NCBI GenBank assembly: GCA_003667245.1
Contig: RCNN01000122.1
Location: 1 to 64,000, forward strand
Length of the DNA stretch: 64,000 nt
Direction of reading: 5' to 3'
Source of the DNA: Heterostelium multicystogenum
Taxonomy: Eukaryota; Evosea; Eumycetozoa; Acytosteliales; Acytosteliaceae
The first letter of the stretch is position 1. Every line of letters starts with the position of its first letter. The notes beneath the pieces are model-generated. The model was not told the DNA's origin. It saw only the letters and a list, made by a program, of their open reading frames with translations, and did not search any database. This document shows positions 36,603 to 47,900 of the stretch, in pieces. A program made the position numbers and the translations under genes.

Positions 36603-37355
36603 TTAAAATTCTTTTAAAGGTGCTTCAAAAATGTTCTCAGCAGTTGAAACATCCAATTGACCTGGATTTTCAACACGAGGTATTTAACTACACCGTTATC
36701 GATGATGGCGGCGTAACGCTTTGAAACGTACGGCACCCATACCGAATCCAGAACCGTCCATAATCAAACCAAGCTTTTGAGTGAACTCACTGTTACCATC
36801 GGCAATCAATTGTACAGAGTCACCAACATTCTTCTCCTTACCCCAGTAGCTCATGACAAAACAGTCATTGGTGGCGATACAAATGATGCTATCAACTCCC
36901 TTCCTTTGATAGCAGCGGCATTGCTAACAAATCCTGGCAAATGGTTTCCACTGCAAGTCTAATTATGAAATGTATATTAGTCTTAATTCTTTAAAGTTAG
37001 AAATTATAAAGGATACATACTGGTGTGACTATATTAGTTTGACAAAACGATTGAAAAGATAACGATAAAATGATAAGGCAGTTAGTATTGAAAAGTGAAT
37101 ATGTATTAATGAGGGACTTACATGCACCTGGTACAGCGAATAAGACAACCTTCTTATTTTGGAACACATTTCAGCTGAGGTAGTCTTTTGTGGGATTGGA
37201 CATGATCCATCATCATTGATCTTTGAGGCCTTCCACAAAGTAACGTCAAATGGTACCTTTTCTACAATATCAGAAGAATAGTAACCAGTTAGAAATGTTG
37301 AATTTAAAAGCAACGAACACATTAGAAATACATTACCTCCTACTTGAATAGTCAT
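36603..37355 (-). CDS. Peroxiredoxin-5-type thioredoxin peroxidase
   Basis: Thiol peroxidase of the Prx5/AhpE-like group that reduces peroxides. Exon 1 (37355-37337) encodes MTIQVG and joins exon 2 at 37261 in phase to give EKVPFDVTLWKAS. The segment NKKVVLFAVPGAF is followed by the active site FTPTCSGNHLPGFV, spread over two short introns (about 37122-37034 and 37022-36963), with the peroxidatic Cys in PTCS. Downstream are IICIATNDCFVMSYWGKEKN, LIADGNSEFTQKLGL, the dimer-side GMGAVRFK region, and the C-terminal VENPGQLDVSTAENI. The gene ends PLKEF at 36603. No N-terminal mitochondrial or peroxisomal signal is evident, so it is probably cytosolic. Frame breaks occur near 37160, 36890, 36712 and 36680. 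Family assignment is firm. Confidence 0.88.
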
Positions 37356-38129
37356 TGTATATATGTTTATTTATATTATATATATATTATATATATTTGT
37401 TTATGTAAAGTTAATGTATTTGATTATGAATAAAAATTAAGTTGTTGATTGTTTTAAATTGAATCACTAAATTAATTTGATCATTTTTTAAGTTCATGGT
37501 TTCAAACCTTTCATTTGGTTCGTGCAAAAATACTTCTGATTCTTTTTTGGTTGTGTCATCTGAACCCCACTGTTGATGACAGAATTCGAAAAAGAAAAAC
37601 TGAGATTCCTTGTGGTTAACTGCTTGTTCTCATCAACAATCTTTCATTGAATTTAATTTATTTTATATTATGTCCGAATCTATATCATATGTCATCATTC
37701 TTAAAAGTAGATCATATTTGCAAACTGACATCATATAATTTATGCAACAAACTACTCAATCATAGAACCACATACTATTATCATATGTCAATGAATATAC
37801 TTTTAAAGTAATAAATAAAATGAATAATCATGTTGATTCTATTGATGGTAGCTTACATCCCTAAAATAAGTAATATCTTATATTTAACTTTCAGTCATTC
37901 ATTTGGTGTTTGGAGGTTGGGGACTGGTTTGGATTTGCCCATTAAACTCTATTTTAGTGTGACCCCTTTTTGATTTTTTTTTTTTTCTAATTCCACTTTG
38001 CTGGATGGATGGATAGGCTTCAAATAAAAATAAAATGGTAAATATCTGTATTTACAAAAAAAGACTAAAGGATTAAAATATATGTTTTTTCAATATTATA
38101 AGTTTTTTTTTAGTTTAATTTTAAAATAT
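37356..38129. other. Intergenic region, about 0.8 kb
   Basis: Between the peroxiredoxin start and the LIS1 3' end, both on the minus strand. It has AT dinucleotide-rich sequence at 37360-37400 and poly-T tracts near 37975-37990 and 38105. No gene is supported. Confidence 0.6.
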
Positions 38130-39519
38130 TTAACCAAGTTTCCATATCTTTATAATATCATCAACACCTCCTGTTGCAATATGAGGATTGTGGTTACAAA
38201 AATCTAAACATGATATGAAATGTGAGTGAGCTTTCGTTGATTGTCTTGATACATCTACCCTGTGCTATATCCCAAACTCTAATCGATTTGTCATCTCCTA
38301 CACTAATTAAATATTTTCCACATGGATGGAATTTAATTGATCTGACCCAATTATCGTGACCAATCTAAAATAAATGAAACTGTTAACAATTGATCTATAG
38401 TTGTGTTCAAATGGGGGTCCAACTTACATAGGTTTTGTAAACAACGACCAGTTGCCAATTCCCATATTTTAATTGTTTTATCTCTTGAAACCAGTAGCCA
38501 GATAACCGGCTTGACCAAATGAGGTACCACCTGCACCAGCCTTCGCTTTGGCCTTACCCTCTGGAGTAGACAATAGCGAACCTGGGATCTCGACGATGTT
38601 GGCTGGTGAGAATGCAAGACATTCGACAACATGGCTGTGCTCTCTAAAGGTAAGTAGACACTCACCCTTGGCTAGATTCCAAACACGTGCAGTCTGATCG
38701 TTAGAGCACGATGCCAAAGTGGTACCGTCCTCACTGACAATAACCTTTCTAACCCAATCCTCGTGTCCTGTCAGAGTCTTTATGCAATAACCGGTGGCGG
38801 TCTCCCAGACTTTGATCGACTTGTCACGGGAAGAGCTGACGAGCTGATCACCGGACGGAAGGAATCGGACACAGCTGACGTTGTGGTCGTGTCCGTGAAG
38901 TGTCTTTATGCAGTCGAATGATTGGAAGTCCCAAAGCTTAATCGTCAGATCGGCTGAGCACGATGCCAGCATATTTCCAGTCTTGTCAAAGTCGATGTCC
39001 TGTACGGCATTGGTGTGACCCTTTAGTGTTCTCTCAAAGTCACCGCTATCGAAATCCCAGATTCTCATGGTGGCGTCCTCTGAAGCTGACACAATCACTG
39101 AGAATAAAGGATGAAATTTGACTGCATTAATACAATTTCTGTGACCTGTAAGTACGTGCTTCTCGGGCTGACGTGGCAATGCATCTTCCTTGCCACGACG
39201 CGCAGGTCCACGTCCACCATTATTCAGCTCCTCCTCTAGCTGTGCTACCTTTGCTTCCAAATCCATCACCTTCTTTTGCAATCTAATAACAGATGTCCAT
39301 TTTTTCTCCAGCAATCCTTTCAACTTTGGATCCAACTCTATATTTGTTTCTTTTGTAAACTCTGACGATGTTTGTTTGTATCCCGATGAATCAAAATAAT
39401 CTAAAAATCGCACCATTTCTATTGATATCGAATTGATCTAATTAGTTTTAAATGTAGCTGAAATCGATCTATGATCTAAAACCTTACAATTCCTCTTTTT
39501 GTTTATTGGTGAGTACCAT
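38130..39519 (-). CDS. lis1: LIS1 (PAFAH1B1), dynein regulator
   Basis: WD40 protein that binds cytoplasmic dynein and controls microtubule-based transport, centrosome and nuclear positioning. A short first exon (ATG at 39519) encodes [11 protein letters not shown], the start of the LisH motif. The next exon completes it ([16 protein letters not shown] after a frame change near 39410). A coiled coil includes [20 protein letters not shown]. Seven WD repeats follow, with clear units such as [78 protein letters not shown], and a late [17 protein letters not shown] unit. An intron at about 38365-38428 precedes the sixth repeat. The end reads [13 protein letters not shown]. Frame breaks near 38490 and 38230 hide the last repeats from simple ORF calling. 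It is the usual LIS1 size (about 410-420 residues). Confidence 0.95.
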
Positions 39520-41261
39520 CTTACTAAAATATATTTATTTATATATATCTTCTATCAACAATCTAAATCACTACTATCTAACTAACTGGTGTGGTTTTTT
39601 GCTTCAATTGTAAATATTACTATGCTCCTCGCTGATCTACACTTCTATTCGAATCTTTACTATATTTTTCTATTATATTAATATAAAATTGATTAATATA
39701 TTTTTTACTTTATTATATATAGCGTATTAATATTACAATGCTATAATATTAACAACTTTTATTAATATTTATTTTATATATTATTACTATAAAATATTAT
39801 CTTAAATTGTTATTCAAATATTTAAATTTTAAAGATAACTTTAACTTTGAAGAGAAATTTCTTTTTAAAAAAATATGATGGTGAGGATATTTACAAAAAA
39901 GTTGCTTGTTTTTGAATTGCTGCAGCAGTGCAGTGTCAGTGTATGCCTTATGATCTTTAAAATAAAGAATAAAATAACTAAACTTATTTACTGTACAGTT
40001 GGAATCAAACAACAACAACTAACCAACTAACATAACATAAGCATGAAATGATTAAATTGTAACGATTATATTATTGATCATTATTCAAATTTGAATTATT
40101 AAAATGGATGTTCAATCTTCAAATACAAATATATATTAGATAATTAAAACACATCACATCTATACATACATATTTATTGACAGCATTAATAATAACAATA
40201 ACAACAACAACAACAACAACAATGCTGTAGTATGCTTATTGGTATTATTTGTTTTTTGTTTGTTGTGTTATTAGAATATTATTGTTCTATTGGATTGGTG
40301 TTGTAAATGACAGGGGATTAGAATAGAGTTGTGTTTTATTTTACTTTTGCTTTATTGTCTTATCGTATCTTTTGTTTTAATTTTATTTTTAATTAATTAG
40401 GATGTTTAATAACAATACAACAATAACAAAAACAACAAAATAAAGGTGGTGATATTATTATTATTATATTATATTATTAGTAGTAGTAGTATATCATTAA
40501 TATTTGAACACACATATCTGACACTACACCACCCCACATATGCAAGAATATAGTAAATATATGGTTGCAACACATAAATCAAAACACACCACACATAAAT
40601 GTTATTGTTTTTTTTAACATTCTACATGATCTTCGGATTCGCCAATTTTAATAATGATTTCGAACTTTGTTGTTGTTTTGTTGTTGTATTCCTCATTCAT
40701 TCTATAGATTAGATTGTTATTTCTTTGTGTTTGTTAAGTTGTTAAGTCTAGTGATGTATTGTTGTTTTTAGATTTATCAATTGATTTTAGTGAGTGAACT
40801 ATAGACCTACACAATTCAAGTATTTCTAAAGAATAGATCGTTATTAGAAGTTGACTTTTGATGGATTTGATTTGATTTGATTGATTGATTGATTGATTGA
40901 TAATTATTATTAATAATAAATTGAAATAAGAATAAAGATAATTATAAGTCAACAAAACTCTTCTGTAATTGCAAAGATGTTTTTTTTTTATTTTTTTTAT
41001 GATTTTGGCATGCATCACTGAGTCCGTTGAATGTTCTTGCAAAACAAGAGAAAAAAAACATTTGAAATTGACCAACTGCTAAATTTTGAAGTTCATCTTT
41101 TAAAGTTTTTGATTTGTTTTTTAAATGATAGTACTACAGACTCTGTAGAGTGAGTGATTGAAAAAACGATAATAATATAATTATTATTACATTACTTGTA
41201 TATCATTTGGTGAATCGATCGATCTCTTCAATTCAATTCAATTTAGGTGAAGCATCCAATC
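39520..41261. other. Divergent intergenic region, about 1.7 kb
   Basis: Between LIS1 (-) and LSM8 (+). It is very AT-rich with CAA repeats at about 40199-40221, ATT/TAG repeats near 40456-40490, and GATT repeats at about 40870-40900. An antisense open frame at 40734-41075 has no recognisable features. Confidence 0.6.
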
Positions 41262-41895
41262 ATGTCTATGCTAGAACAGTTTGTAAAAAGTAAGAAACAA
41301 TATCACACTAAAAGTAACAAAGAACCAACAACAACTTGTTTGGTTTGATCAAATCATCAACTATATCATACCAAGTCAAGCACACAGCATCTTCATCTTC
41401 ATCTTCACAATCAATCATATCATCGTCAGAGCCTGAGAATACCAAACATTACTAACCTAATCGACTTCATATTACACTAAATAGAGAGAGTATTGGTACT
41501 AACTGCTGATGGTAGAAAATATAGTGGTAAGTGATGCATTCTAACAAGTTCTGCAAGGCTTGGAGACAAAGTTGAATAGTAATTAACAAATATCATTGGA
41601 TCATCGCAGGGTACATTGAGAGGACTGGATCAATTGATTAATGTGATTCTCGAACAATGTCATGAAAGAATTTATACAGAGGAGGGTGTAGAGATTTTTT
41701 AATTTGGGTATACATATTATTAAAGGTGATGACGTGTATGTATTCAAGGTATGATTGATCAAAGGAACTGTACTAATCATCTTCATCATTATCTGCTTAA
41801 ACAGTGCTGTCATAGGTGAACTTGACAAAGAGTTGGATGAAAATTTAAATTTAAAGGAAATTATTGCAGCACCTTTGAAATCAATAATTCACTAG
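41262..41895 (+). CDS. lsm8: LSM8, U6 snRNA-associated Sm-like protein
   Basis: Subunit of the nuclear LSM2-8 ring that binds the 3' end of U6 snRNA for splicing. Four small exons: 41262-41290 (MSMLEQFVK), 41484-41526, about 41610-41735, and 41805-41895. The Sm fold reads RVLVLTADGRKYSGTLRGLD (Sm1), then QLINVILEQCHERIY, LGIHIIKGDDVAVIGELD (Sm2), and the LSM8-type C-terminus AAPLKSIIH. The spliced size is about 95 residues, as in animals and plants. Two frame problems each fit one extra base in a run: the GGG at 41609-41611 and the six T at 41695-41700. Correct phases at the other joins support a functional gene. Exons this short are easily missed by ORF finding. Confidence 0.92.
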
Positions 41896-43296
41896 TATTC
41901 AATCACATATTATATATAGTATAGCTTTAGCATTTGTACATAGTCACCGAACAATGAGCGACCCAACAACAAGAATCCAACAAGTTATGAATCACAATCA
42001 ATCAATTAAACAACAAACAAACAAACAGATAGATAGATACTGGAATCGAGGTTGAACCAAATTATCAACTACAAGCAAATAATAGCATTGTAGATAATAA
42101 GTAATTATCTTTACAATGTGCCTCAAAAGTCATTCCACAAGAGTTCACAAGATAAGTGAGCTAACTAGTTGTCTGACAAAGAAGATCTCACTCTCATCTC
42201 ACCAACCCGCCTAAATAAATACAATAATTTAATAATTAATATAATCATTGTACAATTCAGATACCAGTGGAGGTAGGAAAGGAGTTTATTCTAAAAACCT
42301 GTACTAAAATGGATCAAAATGATCAAATTATTATTTTTCAGAAAATAGAAAAATTTTTAAAAGATGAAGGTGGGGTACAACTTTTACTATCTGCTCCCCA
42401 GTATTAAAGACGAAACGATCAAAATAGAGGGACATGCACGTTTTAGACGTATGCTAAATCATCTTGTTTTTCACTCACTTGCAACATCTTCATAGGTTCT
42501 GAAAAACTTAACCACTCTCAGATATTTATTCATGAAGTGACTTTCCATAATAGTGTATCTTCAGTAGGGCTATGAACAAGCCATTGGTACCATCTATCTT
42601 AAAAAGTTTATTACCTTATAGTTTCAATCCCATGCTCCCAACCCTGTAAAATAAAAACCAACCCATTCTAAAATAAATATATGGTATGTTATTTTTAATA
42701 CAAAGTTTGCAACAAGAAAGACTCTGATGTACACAAAACAACAATTGATTTATTTATAAATAAATTTAATAATTTGAATTAATATTATTTTAATTTTTTT
42801 CATTAACAATTGTTTGTTTGCTGTAGCTTTCAATGAACCAATAAATAAAGGAGAGGACATCCTCAGTCATTTCACTTCTTGTCAATCCAGCGCTTGTCTT
42901 TGTATAACTAATAAATTTTAAAACTCTTTTCTCCACTCCACTCCACACCCACCTTACAAAAGTAAACTTAGTGTTGTACTCACAAATCTAGTTAGTAATA
43001 TCCTATCACTAAATTATAATTTTATTTTCTTTAAATAATTCATTGTTCATTTTATAATAATAATATATATTATATCGACTCTGATTTATTTTATCTAAAT
43101 ATCATTGTAATTTTCTAATCAATATCACTAATTTATAATAATAATCATTCAACTTGTGTCACACACTTAATTTCTTTTCCACAAATCCCCAAACAATCAA
43201 TCACATTTCCACATCTAAAACTTCACAACATAAAAACAAACCTTCTTAAATCTTTTTTTGTATAATTCTATTCAAACCTAAAACTACAAACAAACA
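41896..43296. other. Intergenic region, about 1.4 kb
   Basis: Between LSM8 and HMG-CoA synthase on the same strand. The middle (about 42270-42560) is a little less AT-rich and includes a 32-codon open frame at 42310 with no known features. The right end is a C/A-rich leader before the ATG at 43297. No gene is supported. Confidence 0.55.
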
Positions 43297-44760
43297 ATGT
43301 CAAAGAGAGCAGAAAATATTGGTATCTTGGGTATGGAAATTTATTTCCCAAAGACCTACGTCGCTCAAGAAGATTTGGAAAAATTCGATGGTGTCTCAGC
43401 CGGAAAATATACTGTTGGTCTTGGCCAAACAAATATGGCATTCTGTGGTGATCTTGAAGATATCTATTCATTGTCCATGAATGCTGTTACCAACCTTATG
43501 GAGAAGTATGATGTTGATCCACACTCCATTGGTCGTCTTGAAGTTGGTACTGAGACCGTTATCGATAAGGCCAAGTCTATCAAGACCGTTTTGATGGATC
43601 TCTTTGCCAAAGTCTGGAAATACCGCTATTGATGGTATCGACACTATCAATGCCTGCTACGGTGGTACCTCTGCTCTCCACAACACCCTCCAATGGATGG
43701 AATCATCCTACTGGGATGGAACGTAATGCCATCGTTGGTTGCTGGAGACATTGCCGTTTATGAAAAAGGACCTGCCCGTCCCACTGGTGGTGCTGGAGTT
43801 GTTGCCATGTTGATTGGTCCAAATGCCCCAATTACTTTCGAAAGTGGACTACGTGGTGTACATATGGAGAATGTCTAATGATTTCTACAAGCCAGACATG
43901 GATTCCGAATACCCAAGAGTTGATGGTAAACTTTCAATCTCATGTTACCTTCGTGCCATTGACAATTGCTATGCTCGTTACCGTTCAATGTTTGAAAAGA
44001 AATACAGCCCCAGAACAATTCAACTTGTCCAAGGTTGATTATGCTGTTTTCCATTCACCATATAACAAGTTGGTCCAAAAAATCATTTGTCGTATGGTAA
44101 TTATCAAATGATCTCATTCAACTATTATCATTCGCTCATCCTAATTCTTTTCATTTAATTTAGTTGTACAACGATTTCCTTAGAGATCCAAATGCCGAGC
44201 TCTACAAATCCTTGGCAGCTTTTCAAGGATTTGAAGGCTGAAGATACCTATTTCAATGGAGATCTTGAAAAAGCATTGGTTGCTCTTTCAAAGGATGATT
44301 ACAAACAAAAAGGTTGCTCCATCTACCTTGTTGCCAAGCAATTGGGTAACACCTACTGTGGTAGTACCTATGGAGGTTTGCTCTCATTGTTCTGCGAGAA
44401 ATCCGACGAAACTTGTTGGTAAACGTGTCTTGACATTCTCTTACGGTTTCAGGTCTTTCTGCCTCTGCCTTCTCTTCAAAGTCAACCAATCGATCGAGGA
44501 GATGGTAAAGAAAGTAGACTTGAAGAAACGTTTGGGATCAGAGACAAACGTGTTACCCCAGAGGAATTCACACAAGCAAATTGACTCTCCGTGAACAACG
44601 TCATAATTTGAAGAACTACTCACCATCCGACTCTGTCTCCACTCTCTTCCCAGGATCATTCTACTTGAAACATGTTGACGATGCTGGAAGAAGAGTTTAC
44701 AACAGATCCTATGTTACCATGAGTCACTTGGCCACCGGTATCAGAATGTTGAAAAAGTAA
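43297..44760 (+). CDS. hgsA: Hydroxymethylglutaryl-CoA synthase
   Basis: Condenses acetyl-CoA and acetoacetyl-CoA to HMG-CoA, the second step of the mevalonate/sterol pathway. The start [20 protein letters not shown] is typical of the cytosolic enzyme. Landmarks: [13 protein letters not shown], the catalytic Cys in [12 protein letters not shown] (about 43655), [39 protein letters not shown], the catalytic His in [11 protein letters not shown] (about 44052), and an LSKDDYKQK region. A small intron (44097-44163) splits RM from [14 protein letters not shown] in phase. The C-terminus after several frame changes reads [16 protein letters not shown] and ends ATGIRMLKK. Breaks occur near 43612, 43725, 43855, 44010, 44090, 44210, 44310, 44410, 44450, 44545 and 44580, one of the highest loads in the window. 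D. discoideum calls this gene hgsA. It is convergent with the CHD gene. Confidence 0.95.
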
Positions 44761-44959
44761 ACAAATAAACATCCTCCATCCCTTTTTGACCATCTAATTG
44801 TTCTCGCTTAAGTTTATTTATTAATATGGATTACTTGATTTTGTGGACCAAGTATTGATTAATAGTAATTTTTCATGAAAGAAGACAAACAATATAAGTG
44901 GATACGTCCATACAAATACTATTTATGTTTATGTAGCTTTTTTGTTTATTATATGTTTG

Positions 44960-47900
44960 TTATTTTGAAGGATAAAGTGAATAACATTCAATTACATCGC
45001 TATCTTGAAGTCCAATTGTGAGTAAAGTATCGTTTGGATGTACAATGACACCTCTGTGCTTAAATATAACATTCTTCTTGGAAAGTTGGTGCTCCTGGCA
45101 GAATTTATCCATGAGAATTTGGAGTGGGAATGGGTTGGCTTGTGTGCATTTTTATATAGCTTCCAGAGTCTTGACCAACAAGTCTAACTTCCACTTCGAT
45201 GATTGGTGGTGCACCTATTGTCACTTGAATAGTTGCATGTGGACCATCTTTATAGATTCGGGATTTTCTTCAGGAATAAGACGCTTTCCTTCATGCATAA
45301 AGTTTGCATTTGACTTTTGGAGCTGGAGACGGTCGCAGAAACGTTGCATTAATGAATCAAATGATGTGTTTGTGCTAAGCAAATAGGGTACAGATGTGTT
45401 GTTGTAGTTGACATCAAGACGTACCAAAAGGAGATATGCCACAATCTGTGTATCCATGTCAATACCTTGTTCAATTGGTGATTTTGTTGGATCAACCTGC
45501 TGATTAGTTGCTGAGTTGCTAAAGAGAATCTGCTTAACTTGCAAACCATGCTTCTTGAGGAATGAGTCGATCAACTTTGAGAGGAGTGTTGATTTCTTGT
45601 GTAGAGCATATATTTCTTTTTCTCCTCCCCATGATGGGACAACATGTACATGAATAATGTCAGGAGACGATACAATAGAGAGATAAGAATCATTCTTAAT
45701 CTTATTGGATCCTATATCGCTCTTGAGATCCAATATCTTTTCCAGCGAAATCGATACGGAGATTCTTGATTTCGTAGGGTGGGGTGAGCTGTGGAAATAA
45801 GCACGTACGATATCCTCTAGAATAGTATCGTCTTGCACCTTCATGAGTACACTTTCTTGATCGAAACCTTTCACCTGAATAGTCTTCCACTTATTCTCCC
45901 AAGTGACAGTGATGATATCGTTGTCTTTGATACCAAGTTCACCTAATCTGATATTGGGTGGGATTTGGTTGTCCTTGTGGTAGAAGCGCATGATATAAAT
46001 CATTATTTTCACCATGTCCAACTTCGCCATACAAATTGTACTTGACAATGAACATCTTTTTCAATGTATCTAATGAAGTAGAGTTGGGAACAGTCATTGG
46101 GAAGAGCTTTTTCTTGCCAATGGAACATCAATGAAAGAGTATTACTCGAGGACTTTAATTCAAGGCCAGCATATCTCGTTTCAGTTGGCTTCTGCTTTAC
46201 AATTGGATCTTTTTGAGGCACTGGTTTCTGTGTTTGAGGTGGTGGCTGGTTGGTAAATTTAGATTTGTATTGCATATTTTGTTGTATTTGTTGTTGAAGC
46301 ATTTGTTGTTGTTGCTGCTGTTGTTGCTGCTGCTGATATAATTGTTGTTGATGTAATTGTTGCTTTCCTAAACTGCTAATACTTCTAAATTTATCTTCGT
46401 CATCAGAAATGTCAATGGGTTCGGGTGAAAAGATATTTTTATCAGAGGATTCTGGTTCAACCATGGTTGCAGCATTCTTGAATGCACGCTCATTCTGTTC
46501 ACTACGCAAGATAAGCTCTGTAATTCTGGTAATACGACGTCTGAGTGATTCAGAGGATGGAATTTTATCTTGAGCTGAGGCATTGGCTTCGTCATTTTGC
46601 ATAGGATCATCCGATTGACCTCCAGGAGGTTTGTTGGATCTAGTGGAAGATTGAAGCTCTAGCTCGGGATCGTTAAATATCTCTACATATTTACCATAAC
46701 CATACTTGTAAACACCTATCAAGAGAGATTTGTCATTTTCTTGATTCCAGTGGAATGTTGGACCACGACCAAGTACTGGTATCCTGAGATTCTTGAGTTG
46801 CTTTCCATACTTGATAACCAATTGTTTTGATTGCACGCATTTGCACCAAACGTGTCAAAATAGTCTGTACACGAGTGGAGAACGATGGGAAATCCAACTG
46901 CTGCCATATGATGTTGGGAGTGGTTTGGATACGGACACTGTTACTACAGATTTGGTAGGTATTGGTGAGTGGATTTGCATAGATAATATTGACAACATAG
47001 GTGCCATTGAATCCTGGGAAGAATATTTCCAATAATTTGATGCTGTCATTGATTGGATAGGTTCTAACGATTTGACTCTCTTTGAATTCCTCATTGGACA
47101 AGACCAAGTAGTAGCCAGCTTCTTTGCATGGATTCTTGTTGGAGAGAACTGGCAGTTGCTTTGGTGATGCTATAGGTGAAGAGTTATGTGAATTTGTTAA
47201 ACCATTGCTATTAGAGTTGGTCTCATGTGTTGAACCATTGTTATCATTTCCTTTGTTATCTAAAGGTGGTTGTTCAGCTGTTGGCTTTGTTTCTGATGAT
47301 TCTGTTGTTGTGGATGTTGATTCATTATTTACAGTAGTAGTGATGGGTGGAGTTGATGTTGATGTTTCAGATGGCTCAGTTTTGGTGATCGATGCTATTG
47401 GTTGATCAGCTTTGGTTTCGGACGGTGTTGGGTTAGAGGTTGATGATTCGGTTGATGATTCAGTTGGCGCTGAGCTTGAAGTAGGTGGAGGTGGCGTAGA
47501 TTTATCCCATCTAATGACAATGGATTGTGTGGTAATAAGTGGAATATTATTGTTGACTTCTCTGATGTTAAAGTAGTCCAAGTTACTGTTGGAGGTGGGT
47601 GGTGATAGTATAATTTTGCTTTCAATGTTGAATCCCATTTTGTGCCAGTTGTAGTTAGCGGTATCATCTACAAAACTGTCGAAAAAGTCTTTCATTGCAG
47701 TGGCCTGATACTTTAGACCTACTTCCAAGAATGATTCGCATATTGACTGTATCTCTGAGGGGGTCTTGTTAATGCCAGCAAGTTCCTTCTGAATCTTACG
47801 CCAACGATGGAAACCATATTTGAACATGACTCCTTTAAGCTTGTCTTTGTTGGACTTGTTCCAGACAGGAACACTTCCTGCACCAAAGAGATTGAGTGGA

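Noticed and set aside
40734..41075. 113-codon antisense open frame upstream of LSM8
   Set aside because: Composed of GATT repeats and A/T runs; composition is non-coding.
42310..42408. Short frame beginning MDQNDQIIIFQKIEKF
   Set aside because: Too short, unrecognised and without supporting splice sites.
47124..47405. Plus-strand frame inside the CHD gene
   Set aside because: Shadow of the Ser/Thr-rich insert of the minus-strand protein.
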